Assembly (NCBI GenBank): GCA_947044405.1 | Contig: CAMRHE010000018.1 | Location: 3,348,001 to 3,412,000 of the forward strand | Direction: 5' to 3' | DNA: 64,000 bases | Origin: Leptodactylus fallax | Lineage: Eukaryota > Chordata > Amphibia > Anura > Leptodactylidae | Translations under genes and position numbers: made by a program | Shown here: positions 50,744 through 62,386 of the stretch, piece after piece | Numbering within the stretch: position 1 is the first letter of the stretch | How the letters are laid out: each line of letters opens with the position of its first letter | The notes under the pieces: model-generated | The model's database searches: none | Told to the model about the DNA's origin: nothing | What the model saw: the letters and a program-made list of their open reading frames with translations, nothing else

Positions 50744-52750
50744 ATGTCCCTGATGGAAATTCAGCAGTATGTTTGCTGTATGTGTCTTCAGTCTAAGGAT
50801 AGATGCACACAACCAAGGTGCAAGACGGCCGTGAAAAACATCCATTTTTCATGGCTGTCTTGAACTGGAGGGGCACCACACTTAATAGTTAGACAGTATG
50901 AACTTAGACAAACGGTCTGAAAATGCACCAGATTTATCACAGTGGCTGATTCTTGATGTAGAAAAATGGCGAGGACGAGTCAGCGAGGACTTCCAGCAAA
51001 AGAAGACAGCAGAGCAGCAGGACTGGACTACGCTGGGAGGCCCCGGAGTATCTGGGGACAGGTGAGTATGTTTTTTTTTTTATTTTTTACACCTTCCCCA
51101 GCCTAATTTAAAAAAAAATAATTTGTATCCTGGACAACTTCTTTAAGGAATTAGGAAGAGATTTGTGAGGTGTTTTTTTTCCCCTCCAGCACACTGGGAT
51201 TAGCCAGTCATTTCTATGGGGTTTGCAAGACAGAATCTGCCTGAACATAGTTCATGACACATCTTTTTTTCAGTAGCTGAAAAAAAAACTAGAGGAAAAA
51301 AATCTGCACCTACTTCCATAGGATTGAATGGGTGAACGCCTGCAAAAAACTCAGTTTACATTTACATTACAGATTACAGTATGGGACATCATGTGGCTGG
51401 GAGGCAGGGACTCCTAACATCATAGATAACTACAATGCTAGGAGTCCTGTTCCTGGCATACTGTTTAGGCCAGTAAATCTGGGGAACACATGGACCGAGT
51501 TTCACGGTGAAATGCAGTGGTGTGAATCTAGGGTTAGACTGTTTATTCTAAATTTATCTCATCTGTTATTTGGCTTACTTTGAGCCAGATTTTTATACCA
51601 AAATTTTGGCATACTCCCTTTTCATCCAAAGCCATATGCGCTTTTCTAGCATGTTAAAAAAAAAATCTGTCAAATTAGATTTTCTGAAATCTGCCATATT
51701 TTGGTGCATTTTACATCAAATTCTAGGCGTAACCACAAAAGTAAATCTGCTCCATTATCTTGATATATACAATGGTTTCTGAATAAAGATGTTGAATTGT
51801 CTAACATCATTTTGACATGTGTCCACTTTCTTCACTATGACCATAGATTTTCTCAAACATAATGGAATTATTATTCTGGGTCATCATATAAGAGGAAAGG
51901 GTAGAATTTTATTGAGTAAGATGATATCCTGGATACTCTAGTACTGATCAGTGGCAGGCAGTCTCCTTTCTCTGGGTTAATATGGACAACTTAAACCTAC
52001 AGTGAATAAAAGTGACACGTGTATCTAAAGAAAAGTGTTGAGATCTGTATATAAAGATCTGTATACAGTATGTCACCCACACATGAAACATTTCAGACCT
52101 ATTCAAGAGGCACCTATCACAGAGCCAGGCCAAAGATTATTCATTAGAGAGTCTGAATACATTGGAATGTATGGGACATTTGAAGGTCCTAATAGGTGTA
52201 AAACAGATTATGTTTCTCCACATACAGTCAACATTAATGTATTTTCCCTCTCAGCTTCTTTTAAGCCACTGTCAAACAGTTGTAATATAGGTGTTTTTAT
52301 GCACCCCTATTACAGACACAAAACTCTTCTGTGGTTAACCAGAACTGGATTAAGAGCACAATTGACTACTAAATACCTTTTTAGTTGCCTTTCTGTAGTT
52401 TGAATCGGTGAGAACTATAACATCCATCCCATCCATCAGCTGATCCTAAATCCTTGAACTCCCAGTGGCAACAGCTAAAGTTTTGCATGGCCACAAGGGA
52501 AATACTGTAAATTATTACATGGTTCCCCTTGAAATGAGTGGGCAACTCTGTAATACAGGCACGCTTATGAAGGTGGATCCATAGTGTGAAATGCTGTTGT
52601 AGGATGTCCATATGATCCATTGTCTGAGACATCATATCTCAGAAGAGCCATATATAGCTGCCATTGTAGTTTAACCTATTGTACATGATAGCCTTGTAAT
52701 CACTTTTTGTGAAAAGTTTGATTACAGGTTCCAAGAAAAAAAAAATCAGG
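50744..52750. other. Gene-free stretch with repeat fragments
   Basis: The part at 50990-51146 resembles the right half of the TTAA element at 1721 and ends TCCTGGACAACTTCTTTAA. A hairpin occurs at about 51396-51445 (GGACTCCTAACATCAT against ATGCTAGGAGTCC). The remainder is unassigned. Confidence 0.4.
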
Positions 52751-52754
52751 GTAG

Positions 52755-53680
52755 ATCAATTTAGGGGTCTGGTCTGGGATCTGTATCAGTTCAGGGGGTT
52801 TGGTCCAGGGTACATATCAGTTCAGGAGGTCTGGTCTGAGATATGTATTTAGAGAGTGTGATCTGGGGTCAGTATTAGTTTAGGGTGGTGTGTATCATTT
52901 TAAGGAATATTGGCTAAGGTCTGTATTGAAGAGGTTCCATCTGGGTTCTGTATTAGTATATGGGTCTTATCTAGGATTGGCATTTCTTATGGGGTCGTGT
53001 TTTGGGTCTGTACTTTTTTTTAGGAGATCTGGTCTAGGGCCTGAATTTATTTAGAGACACTGTGGGTATTTACAGGAGCTGCATTTGGGGTTTGTAGTTG
53101 TTTAGATGTCTGATATGGAGTCTGAATTTATTTAAAGGGTCTGTATTTAGATGGCCTAGTTTGGGTCTGTATGTAGGAGGTCTGGCCTGAGACTATATTT
53201 TCTATATTTATATCTAGCAAATTACATCCATACTTTGCGGGAAAAATACGTGCAGCGGATACGCTGCGATTTCCCAAACCGCATCATGTCAATTATACCT
53301 ATGGAAATGCCAGCGATTTCCCTATAGGTATAATGGAAGTAGAAAGTCTGCTGAGGAAACCTCTGCAGACTTTCTGTGAAAAGCGTTGCCAGAAAAAAAC
53401 TGCGATGCGTTGCCGCCTCGGTTTTTCCCTCAGCACTTTTTTGCTGCAGCCCACTACATGGGGCCTTAGCCTTAAGGACTCTTAGATCTGTATTTATATT
53501 AGGGTCTGGTCTGGGGGTTTGTATTTTTTGGGGTATTGCTAGGTTCTGTATTTAATTTGTTCTCAGGGTTCTGCATTTATTTTGGTTTATGGGGTTTGTG
53601 CTTATTTTTGGGTTTTGAGTCTATGCTTGTTTTAAGATCTGTGTTTATTTTGGAGTCTGAGGTCTTCTAGTTTGGGGGGG
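52755..53680. repeat. Degenerate minisatellite, GGGTCTGTATTTATTTAG-like unit
   Basis: Imperfect repeats of a phrase such as GGTCTGGTCTGGGGTCTGTA followed by TTTATTTAGG recur about every 35-45 bp, for example at 52768, 52814, 53005, 53028, 53139, 53164, 53504, 53545 and 53636. A family A MITE interrupts the array at about 53215-53471. Units are strongly diverged, so the array is old. Confidence 0.65.
53215..53471. mobile_element. Family A MITE inside the minisatellite (left end truncated)
   Basis: Starts abruptly at ACATCCATACTTTGCGGG and ends CTACATGGGGCCTTAGCC before TTA. The core TTATACCTATGGAAATGCC is intact. Confidence 0.6.
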
Positions 53681-53774
53681 GGGGTGATGAAGGAGCCATA
53701 TGCACTACTTTTAATTCACATGCATTAGGTTAACAGTGTTTAGGAGCCTGGCATAGGTTAAGATGGAAAAGCAT

Positions 53775-53965
53775 TTTTTTTTGGTTGCAGCTTTTGCTGC
53801 AGCTTTTTGAGCCAAAGCCAGGAGTGGATTGGGCAGAAGGGAGAAGTATAAGAGTGTCATATATATTTCCAACTCCTTTTGAAGCCACTCTTGGCTTTGG
53901 CTCAAAAAACACAGCAAAATATGCAACAAAAAAAAGCAGCTTTTCCTCAACGTGGGGCCTCAGCC
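53775..53965. mobile_element. Family B fold-back MITE
   Basis: Inverted core GAGCCAAAGCCAGGAGTGG (53809) and CCACTCTTGGCTTTGGCTC (53885). Right end CAACGTGGGGCCTCAGCC, then TTA. The left terminus is decayed. Confidence 0.6.
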
Positions 53966-53968
53966 TTA

Positions 53969-54664
53969 AGGCAATTGGTGAACATGGGTAAACAAAATAC
54001 AGATGGATTTTTAAATCTCCCTCCTCTCACCTGTCTAATGTAGTCAATTATGCCATGTGTGAGTCTGTGTGTATATGCTAATTATTGTGTATATGCTGTA
54101 TTTGTTGCAAGTGTAGGCTTGTCCCTGACTGTCCCTGTGAGTGTTAGTAACTGCCTGGATGACAAGATCATAATGTCAGTGCCTAGCTATTATTATGTTA
54201 GTGCACGTTTCACTGAACTAGATCATGCTTGTATAAACTCTGAATGCAAAGTAGTGCAGACAGCACTCTAGCTTCAAAAAGTAACATGACCACTTATATC
54301 TTTATGTCTTTGAGTTGTCCTCTTTAAAATTCTATACATCTGATTCTAAGTTCTAAGTAATTTTTCCCTGGAAATAATTGCAACCATGAGAGTCTCTAAT
54401 AGTAGTAAGCTTTAAGTTTTAATGTATAACCAGGCAGATATATCTTCCCTGACGTCTGAAGAAAAATGGTTGACAACCTCAATGAATTAAGAAGAAAGAA
54501 TAATTCAAAAGAGTCTGCAATTTATATATTTATTGTTGTTTTTTTTAATTTAGTTGGTAACGCTTCAAAATCCATTCTCCACATATAAAAGGTAAAGTTA
54601 GACCAATTCAAACATCTGTTTAATAGTAAATAAAAGTAGATGTTTATACATGCCACAGATTTAA
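53969..54664. other. Gene-free stretch
   Basis: Nothing recognised. Confidence 0.3.
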
Positions 54665-55007
54665 GCCAGTTGCATATGACCGTGTGCTAAAAGGATGTTG
54701 TTAATGAATGGCACAGGCGGTGCACAGGGACACACAGATGTCACCCATGTGCTGCTTGTGCATCGGCCATACTTCTGCGGCCTCTTTCATTCAATGAATA
54801 GGAGCCGAGGAAGCAGGACGGCAAAATTGGACAGGAATAGGACCAGTTCCATATTTTGCGGCCCGGACTGTTGGCCCGCACACGTGACCATGTAATTCAC
54901 GGTCATGTGTACAGACCCATAGAAATGAATGGGTCGGTGTGCTATCTGGGAAAAACTCGGATAGCAAACTGACTATTCATACAGTCGGTGTGCAAGGGAG
55001 CTTAGGA
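54665..55007. mobile_element. Family D MITE
   Basis: Begins GCCAGTTGCATATGACCGTG after TAA (54662-54664) and ends GTGCAAGGGAGCTTAGGA before TAA (55008-55010). ACACGTGACCATGTAATTC and CCCATAGAAATGAATGGG match the copy at 49512. Confidence 0.6.
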
Positions 55008-55010
55008 TAA

Positions 55011-55184
55011 GGCCCTCATTGAGGAAAAGCTGCTAAGTGGCTAAGACATAACATATATATAGAAACATAAAGGAAGTTCTTACACTTCTCCCTTCTGCTC
55101 AATCCACTCCTGACTTTGGCTAAAAAGACCACACCAAAATCTGCAACGAGAAAGAAGCTTTTTCTGCAACGTGGGGCCTTAGTC
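55011..55184. mobile_element. Family B MITE (left half shortened)
   Basis: Starts GGCCCTCATTGAGGAAAAGC right after the TAA that ends the family D element and ends CAACGTGGGGCCTTAGTC before TTA (55185-55187). CCACTCCTGACTTTGGC marks the right arm; the left arm is mostly gone. Confidence 0.55.
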
Positions 55185-55187
55185 TTA

Positions 55188-55489
55188 GGCTGAAGCCCCA
55201 CTTTCCGAAAGCACAGCGTTTTCTATTGTGGCAAAAAATGCTGCATTTTACAGTACCTGCAAAGTAGATGGGATTCTAGCTAATCCCATCCACACATTGC
55301 AAAAAAAAAAATCTGCAGTGGAAAAGCAACATTTTCAAAATCAATTCAATTATATCTGCAGAAATACTGGCATTTTCCGTATAGGTATAATAGAGGCAGA
55401 AAATCTGCTGAGGAAAACTCAGCGAAATCGCAATGAAATACGTTGTGGAAAAAAAAGGCGATGTGTTTCCGCCACAGATTTTTCCACAG
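55188..55489. mobile_element. Family A MITE, right end lost
   Basis: Starts GGCTGAAGCCCCACTTTCC after TTA. It has the TTATATCTGCAGAAATAC and GTATAGGTATAATAGAGG core but breaks off at TTTTTCCACAG, where a family C element begins. Confidence 0.6.
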
Positions 55490-55680
55490 GTTCATACCTG
55501 CGTTGGAGTTTCCTTCCCAAATCCAATCCACTTAAAATGCGGTTACCGACGGACCGCATAGACTATAATGGGGTCCGGCGGGTTTCCGTCAGAAAAAAGG
55601 CGGAAAGAAAAGTCCTGCTTGCAAGCAGAATGGGGGACTGAATCCTCGAACAGTCACCCAACGCAGGTGTGACCGTAGTC
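55490..55680. mobile_element. Family C MITE
   Basis: Starts GTTCATACCTGCGTTGG and ends CAACGCAGGTGTGACCGTAG, inverted. The core GGACCGCATAGACTATAATG and GGCGGAAAGAAAAGTCCTGC matches 27801-28028. It lies between two family A elements. Confidence 0.6.
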
Positions 55681-55683
55681 TTA

Positions 55684-55905
55684 GACTAAGGCCCCACGTA
55701 GCGTCCTGCAGCAAAAAAATGATGTGGGAAAAACTGTGGCAGAAACGCATTGCATTTTTTCCCGCAGTGCTTTTCACAGAAAGTTCTCAGAGGTTTCCTC
55801 TGCGGACTTTCTGCTTCAATTATACCTATAGGGAAATCTCTGGCGTTACCATAGGTATAATTGACATGCTGCAATTTCCAGAACCGTAACAGCATTTTTC
55901 AAAAT
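55684..55905. mobile_element. Family A MITE, right end truncated
   Basis: Starts GACTAAGGCCCCACGTAGCG after TTA (55681-55683). The core TTATACCTATAGGGAAATC and CCATAGGTATAATTGACATG is present. The right terminus is replaced by family B-like sequence. Confidence 0.6.
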
Positions 55906-56020
55906 AAACTCCACTGCAGTTTTTTTGACCCAAAGCTAGAAGGGAGCGCATCACAAATAAGTATAAATCCTTACTTTTTATTTCCCATTCCTTTTTATCC
56001 AACTTTGGCTATGTATGAAA
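55906..56020. mobile_element. Family B MITE fragment
   Basis: GACCCAAAGCTAGAAGGGAG and ATCCAACTTTGGCTATG form a decayed version of the family B inverted core. Confidence 0.4.
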
Positions 56021-56390
56021 CCACCTTTACAGTTTTTTTTTAGCGTTACCTGTAAAGTTACTAGGACATCATAGGACTCTGATCCATAGTTGGTATCCAC
56101 ACACTGGTTTACTCACTGATCCAAAGAACAGGTCATCCTCAGTCTTGAACTCCAGGCATGAAAGGATTATTGGGTGCTGTTTGGCCACTTGCCAGGAAAC
56201 TTCCCAGTGCTCTAATTTGGTAACATTCTTATTTTTGCATTATCAATGCAGTTTCATAGAAAGTATCATGTAGTATGCTGGAAAGTAATATGTAGCAGTA
56301 ACAGCATGCTTTTTTAAATTTCTTGCTAACATGTATAGTAATAGAAAATTTGACTATGGCAATGATCAGGGGTTTTATAATTGTAATATA
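56021..56390. other. Gene-free stretch
   Basis: Nothing recognised. Confidence 0.3.
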
Positions 56391-56661
56391 ACCCCTTCCT
56401 GCGGCTGCCATTTTTTGTTTTTACCTGTTTGTTTTTTACTCTCCACCTTTCAAAAGCCAAAAATTTTTTTAGTATTTTTCAGAGCTGTCTTGGGGCTTGG
56501 TTTGTAAAGGACAAATTGTACTTACTAATGGCAATATTATATAATGTATGATGTGCTGGGAAGCTGAAAAAAATTCAGAATGGGGTAGAATTGGAAAATA
56601 AAGTAGGTTGTGCCATTGTCTTTTATTGTGTGTTTTATTGTGGGCATTAATTGTGCTGTAA

Positions 56662-57401
56662 AGACTCTTGCACACAACAGTGAAAAATGGACGCTGTTTT
56701 TGCAGCGTCTGTCACAAGTTCGTTTTGTGAACACATTGATTTCAATGGGGCACATTTATTAATCTAATTGTGCCTTTTTTGGTGTAAATTGAGCCTTTTT
56801 TAGGTCTTTTCCTGCCCCACGCTTCATGCTTTATGAAGCATTTGCGCCTTTTTTTCGAGATGTTATGCTGCCCTTGCCACTTTTGCTTTTTGGCGAGAAA
56901 AGGGGTGTGGCCTAAATATAGATCCTTTTCACGCTGTATTTATGACTTGCGCCTTTTTTAAAAAAGGGGCAAAAAAACCCATAAATGCACTTCAGTCCAT
57001 GAGCAGCGTAAAAGAGCCTGTCAGGTATAAAGCATTAAAAAGGAGCAATTGTGCATTTTTTGAGCCTTTTTGACCAAAAAAAGGGTTAAGGGCACATGAC
57101 CTAAAAAGGTGCATCTATACTAATCAACACGTGCACAACATTTAAGAAGTTGCGCCGACATCATAAATAAGCACCACAATAAAACTAGTCTAAAAAAAAG
57201 GCGCACCTACGAAAAGTATGGCCAAAAAAGGGGCAGATGATAAATAACCCTCAATGTGTCCATTCACATGTCTGTTTTTTATCACAGTCAAAATAACCAT
57301 CATGTGAATAGCCCCCATTCACTGATACTGAATTAAATGCTGCCGTGTGACGTCCGTTAAAAAACGGACGTTACACAGCCATTATTCATGTGAATGTAGC
57401 C
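56662..57401. mobile_element. Fold-back MITE nested in family T, itself interrupted
   Basis: Left part AGACTCTTGCACACAACAG follows TAA (56659-56661). Right part CATGTGAATGTAGCC precedes TTA (57402-57404). A hairpin ACGTCCGTTAAAAAACGGACGT marks the right half. Another element sits inside (56748-57250). Confidence 0.5.
56748..57250. mobile_element. Innermost fold-back element with TCAATG duplication
   Basis: Ends GGGCACATTTATTAATC and GATGATAAATAACCC are inverted. TCAATG occurs on both sides (56742-56747 and 57251-57256). The interior is rich in GCGCCTTTTTT and AAAAAAGGGGC blocks in opposite orientations. Confidence 0.55.
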
Positions 57402-57990
57402 TTATTCTGTGGTTCAGTACAACCACAAAAGTACCAAATTTATATAGTTTTTGATATGTTTCCATTTCTTTACAAAAAAACATAAATAAAACTTTATGCA
57501 TTTTTTTTATATTTCTACCTATACAAGGTCTAGATTTTAGGTATGCCATTTTGAGAAATTATGCCATTTTGATCACTTTTTATTCTGTTTATAGGGGGGA
57601 GGTAAAGCAGCAAAAAGATTGCATTTTTGATTTTTTTTTTTCTCCAGTACAGTGTTCACTGTATGGCATAAATATTTATTTATTTATTTTATAATATGGG
57701 CATTTCAGGCGCAGTGATACCTGATGGGGTTTTTAATGAGGAAAGGGAGTTTGAATTTATATATTTTCAGATTGCTTACACAGAAACTGCAGAACTATAG
57801 TATTGAAGTCTATGGTAACATTGCAGTGTCAGTGCAAGCTCTATGTGGGAGAAATCATCTCTACTGCGATTGCACTCAATAGCCGCCTGTCTAATATGGC
57901 CGAAAGGGAAAGACTCTGTTAAAGATATTTCCAAGTGATATCCTTATTGCCATAATATAAATTGCTAGTGATAGACAGTTCTTGATCCTA

Positions 57991-59429
57991 ATGGAAAGTC
58001 CTGGCAATGCTGTGACCTCCTTGGTGTCACTAGTGCACAATAGTATCTTCAGCAACCGAATGCTAGGGAGCCATATGCAGGAAGCCCGAGAGCCACTGGT
58101 TGGAGATCACTGGTCTACATTATATGTGTTGAAGTAATATTTGATTTCACATTTATTAGTCAATAATATAGTTTATTTTCTACATATAAAAGAAAAAGGT
58201 CGGACACTATGTACATATTGAATACAGTGTAAGAAGTACATAAAACACTTAATTGTAATAAGTTGGTCATAATGAATAACGTGATAAATTGACATTAATT
58301 TGTCATCTAGTTAGAGAAAAGAAAGCTAACGTATTGTATGGTTAGGTCAACAAATCACTGATAAAATATAGTGTACCAAAATGTCTAGCCAGGTATCTAT
58401 AAGCTGCATAGCGTCTTATTGGTTAAGTAGTTCTGGATCCTCAGGAATGTTTTTTAAGTGGGTATATAAACTCTTGTATTCTGTTTTATTATAGAGAGTA
58501 TGTGGTAAGATATGTAGTTACAGAAGCTCACAACAGGAGTGCTGTGCAACACCACCTACAGTTGAGAAATATTACTGCATTTTATTTTTTCAATCCCTGA
58601 ACACTTCTTGTTATAAGCAAAAGGGGCAAATGAGGCAAAGCAGCTGTCGGTACATAACAATTCAACTGATTTTTGGAGACTTTTTTTTGCTTTTTTATTT
58701 ACTAAGAGAAATGTACGTTACGTAGTGTTTTATAATTTTTTTATCTTAAATAAAACCAATAGTGAACTTACGTTACCTCTCTGTTTTACTTTAAAATAGT
58801 TGGAGCTGCAAAATACAAAGTTACATGTAAATGCTGTTATGCCCAAAACTTACGAAGGGAAATTTCAGTCTAAATCTACATAAAAAGTTGATTTTTTTAG
58901 ATACAGTTTGTAGAAATTTCAAATTATAGTTGATAAGTTGAAATAAAGACATAAATCAATGAAGTCCAACCTGTAGACCTAGACCTGTAGACCTACCATG
59001 TTTATCCAGATGTTTTCTTTTACACTTAAAACTAGTTTTGTCACATGTATGACAATGTACTTTGTTGCATTTGCATCTGGCTTCCAGAGGCTAGCCACTT
59101 TTGATAAGCAGCAGCAGACTTGTGGCTTATAAACTTGTCACCAAAATTCATTGAGCTTCCTATATAGTTCACCATATTAATACTCAGAACCACCAGGTAT
59201 GTTAGTCTTGATCTTTTCAAAACTCTGTATCAACAGGGATGTTGGCATGACTATGGAATTTGGAATTAACTCACTCAACAAACTAGAACACTTGTAAGTC
59301 CACTGCCTTAGACCAGTAGGGGTGTTAGTATATCCACTTTACGTTCCGAGACCACCAGGTTTACAGGATATTCACAGGATATGCCATAAATGTCTAATAG
59401 ATGTGGGTCCCACCTCTGAGATCTTCTCC
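57991..59429. other. Gene-free stretch
   Basis: Mostly unassigned AT-rich DNA. The last ~60 bp (GGATATGCCATAAATGTC...CCCACCTCTGAGATC) belong to a repeat that continues at 60814. Confidence 0.35.
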
Positions 59430-60813
59430 TACAGTGGGGAAAAAAAGTATTGTCAGCCACCAATTGTGCAAGTTCTCCCACTTAAAAAGATGAGAGAGGC
59501 CTGTAATTGTCATCATAGGTAGACCTCAACTATGAGAGACAAAATGAGAAAACAAATCCAGAAAATCACATTGTCTGATTTTTTAAGAATTTATTTGCAA
59601 ATTATGGTGGAAAATAAGTATTTGGTCAATAACAAAAGTTCATCTCAATACTTTGTTATATATCCTTTGTTGGCAATGACCGAGGGCAAACGTTTTCTGT
59701 AAGTCTTCACAAGGTTGGCACACACTGTTGCTGGTATGTTGGCCCATTCCTCCATGCAGATCTCCTCTAGAGCAGTGATGTTTTGGGGCTGTCGCTGGGC
59801 AACACAGACTTTCAACTCCCTCCAAAGGTTTTCTATGGGGTTGAGATCTGGAGACTGGCTAGGCCACTCCAGGACCTTGAAATGCTTCTTACGAAGCCAC
59901 TCCTTCATTGCTCTGGTGGTGTGCTTGGGAACATTGTCATGCTGAAAGACCCAGCCACATTTCATCTTCAATGCCCTTGCTGATGGAAGGAGGTTTGCGC
60001 TCAAAATCTCACGATACATGGCCCCGTTCATTCTTTCATGTACATGGATCAGTCATCTTGGTCCCTTTGCAGAGAAACAGCCCCAAAGCATGATGTTGCC
60101 ACCCTCATGCTTCACAGTAGGTATGGTGTTCTTTGGATGCAACTCAGCATTCACTCTCCTCCCAACACGACGAGTTGTGTTTCTACCAAACAGTTCTACT
60201 TCGGTTTCATCTGACCATATGACATTCTCCCAATACTCTTCTGGAACATCCAAATGCTCTCTAGCAAACTTCAGACGGGTCCGGATATGTACTGGCTTAA
60301 GCAGGGGGACACGTCTGGCACTGCAGGATCTGAGTCCCTGGCGGTGTAGTGTGTTACTGACGGTAGCCTTTGTTACGTTAGTCCCAGCTTTCTGCAGGTC
60401 ATTCACTAGGTCCCACCGTGTGATTCTGGGATTTTTGCTCACCGTTCGTAGTGGAGTTTGGAGTGTGACTGAGGTTGTGGACAGGTGTCTTTTATACTGA
60501 TAACAATGTCAAACAGGTGCCATTACTACAGGTAATGAGTGGAGGACAGAGGAGCCTCTTAAAGAAGAAGTTACAGGTCTGTGAGAGCCAGAAATCTTGC
60601 TTGTTTGTGGGTGACCAAATACTTATTTTCCACCATAATTTGCAAATAAATTTTAAAAAAATCAGACAATGTGATTTTCTAGATATGTTTTCTCATTTTG
60701 TCTCTCATAGTTGAGGTCTACCTATGATGTCAATTACAGGCCTCTCTCATCTTTTTAAGTGGGAGAACTTGCACAATTGGTGGCTGACTAAATACTTTTT
60801 TTTCCCCACTGTA
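59430..60813 (-). mobile_element. Long-TIR Tc1 element, copy 4
   Basis: Termini TACAGTGGGGAAAAAAAGTA and TACTTTTTTTTCCCCACTGTA, with TA flanks and inverted repeats of about 200 bp. The transposase is on the minus strand and lacks its N terminus. Length is 1,384 bp. Confidence 0.85.
59645..60442 (-). pseudogene. DD34E Tc1 transposase remnant (copy 4)
   Basis: The first open part (60442-60053) starts within [20 protein letters not shown] and runs through [13 protein letters not shown] to WGCFSAKGP. The second (60031-59645) starts [20 protein letters not shown] and includes [11 protein letters not shown] (Asp32), [11 protein letters not shown] (Glu67, 34 residues apart) and the end [10 protein letters not shown] small frameshift near 60045 separates them. 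At about 60447 a deletion of roughly 190 bp removes the start codon and first HTH, joining the coding part directly to the leader. All three catalytic residues are present, but the DNA-binding domain is incomplete. Confidence 0.85.
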
Positions 60814-60836
60814 CCTCTAAAATGAGCACCCTAATC

Positions 60837-61099
60837 CCACTTACTTGGCCACAACTTAGCTGAGAAGACTTTCAGCTATGGTCGGGCTTTACGGAAACAG
60901 CATAGCTCTGTTTCCATAACTTACATAGAAGTGAATGGGAGTTATGGAAACGGCGTACAACAGTGAGCTACATTTTTTCGATAAATCGCTTTCACTTGTA
61001 TGGGAGTTACACAAACAGTGTAACTCAGGGCTACGCTGTTTCTGTAACGTCACATCATAGCTGAAAGTCTCCCCAGCGAGGTTGCAGCTGGGTAAGTAG
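60837..61099. mobile_element. Fold-back element
   Basis: AAGACTTTCAGCTATGGTC (60866) mirrors GCTGAAAGTCTCCCCAG (61057). CGGAAACAGCATAGC mirrors GCTACGCTGTTTCTG. No target duplication is evident. Non-coding. Confidence 0.5.
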
Positions 61100-62386
61100 C
61101 AGGGCAGTAGTAGAGTAGAGGCTGGGGGGGGACTCATTATAGAAATAGTTGCAGTTCCCAGGGGTGTGACCCACATCTATCAGACATTTAAGGCAAAACT
61201 TGTAGATATGTCATACATTTCTTTCATGGGAAAACACCTGTAACTAACCTAGTCTACCAGAGATATTACCATTGTCTCTTCACCCTCATATATCATTATA
61301 TAATAAGATATTACAGCATAAATTCAGTTCATAAAAAGCTTTCTTTATTTACATGAATATGTGCAACGTTTCGATCACTGGGTATGGAGGGACTAATCTA
61401 GGCCCAAGTCGTACTTTTGCACACAAGGCCTGTGAGCATTTACCTATGTCTCTGTTCAGTGCAAAATAAATAAGGCTAAATATTTCAAAAGATTCACAGT
61501 TTTCCTCCTGGATTCTGCTGTAATATTTTGTTAAAACAGAATTTCTTTGTAATCAGAAATATACCCTCAATACCATAGGTACGTTTATGCCTTTGCTAAA
61601 ATCTCTGCCGTCTTCCTTCCTGCTGCAGATATCAGCACACGATCACCCCCCTGAACTCTCTTGTGTGTACAGAATATAGTTTAATGCAGTGTCTCATTTA
61701 AATATATTTATAATACTGTATAACGTTGATTGACATTGAGAAAAATATATTGTACATCCTTCTGCAAACACACAGCACCTATTTCTACAGAGACATAGCT
61801 TACAAAACACAGCTGAAAAGATAGGTTAACCCCAATGTCAGAAAGAAAACAGCTTTTAGCTGCACCTTGGCTTTTATCCTATAATTACATCTGATCTGCC
61901 CTTTCGATCCCAAATGGCACCACTTTTTAAGTAATATATCATCAGTCCACTGCACAGTGATAATCTATTTCACTCATATATCAAGAGAGAAACAGCTGCA
62001 TTAGTGTAATACATCATCAAAACAAAGCACTCTCATCATGATGTATTTCTCAGAGATGGCAGTGCTGGAGAAAGATAGAGGTCGGAGAGCAAATTTAACT
62101 CCAAACAGTGGGCCCTCATCAAAACTCAACTAGGAGCGTAAACAGAATAGCTAGCAATAAATGTGTAGGATGGAAAACATAGGAGCATTTATATTCCTCT
62201 AGGATAACAGCTTGCTTCCTAGTCTTTTAGGCTACTGCCATAAATTTCATCAGCATGTAGAAGATATAGAGGACTTATGTTTACAGAAACATTTGAGGAA
62301 CTATGTTAGTATTTGTATCTTACATTTATGCTTGATGTGGACAGTAAAACCTGGATGGTAAATCCAGCAGTAACTTGGTACTACCT
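61100..62386. other. Gene-free stretch
   Basis: No gene or repeat recognised. Confidence 0.35.

Larger units (their letters stand above)
56391..57990. repeat. Long non-coding repeat (family T) holding two nested elements
   Basis: Starts AACCCCTTCCTGCGGCTGCC. Landmarks AGTGTTCACTGTATGGC (57651) and GATACCTGATGGGG (57716) match other family T copies. It is split by a fold-back MITE at 56662-57401. The right end is unresolved. Confidence 0.5.

Noticed and set aside
52035..52403. 122-codon ORF
   Set aside because: No domain or context; probably chance.
52755..53680. Possible CRISPR-like array
   Set aside because: Repeats are imperfect with no unique equal-length spacers, and this is vertebrate DNA; it is a degenerate minisatellite.
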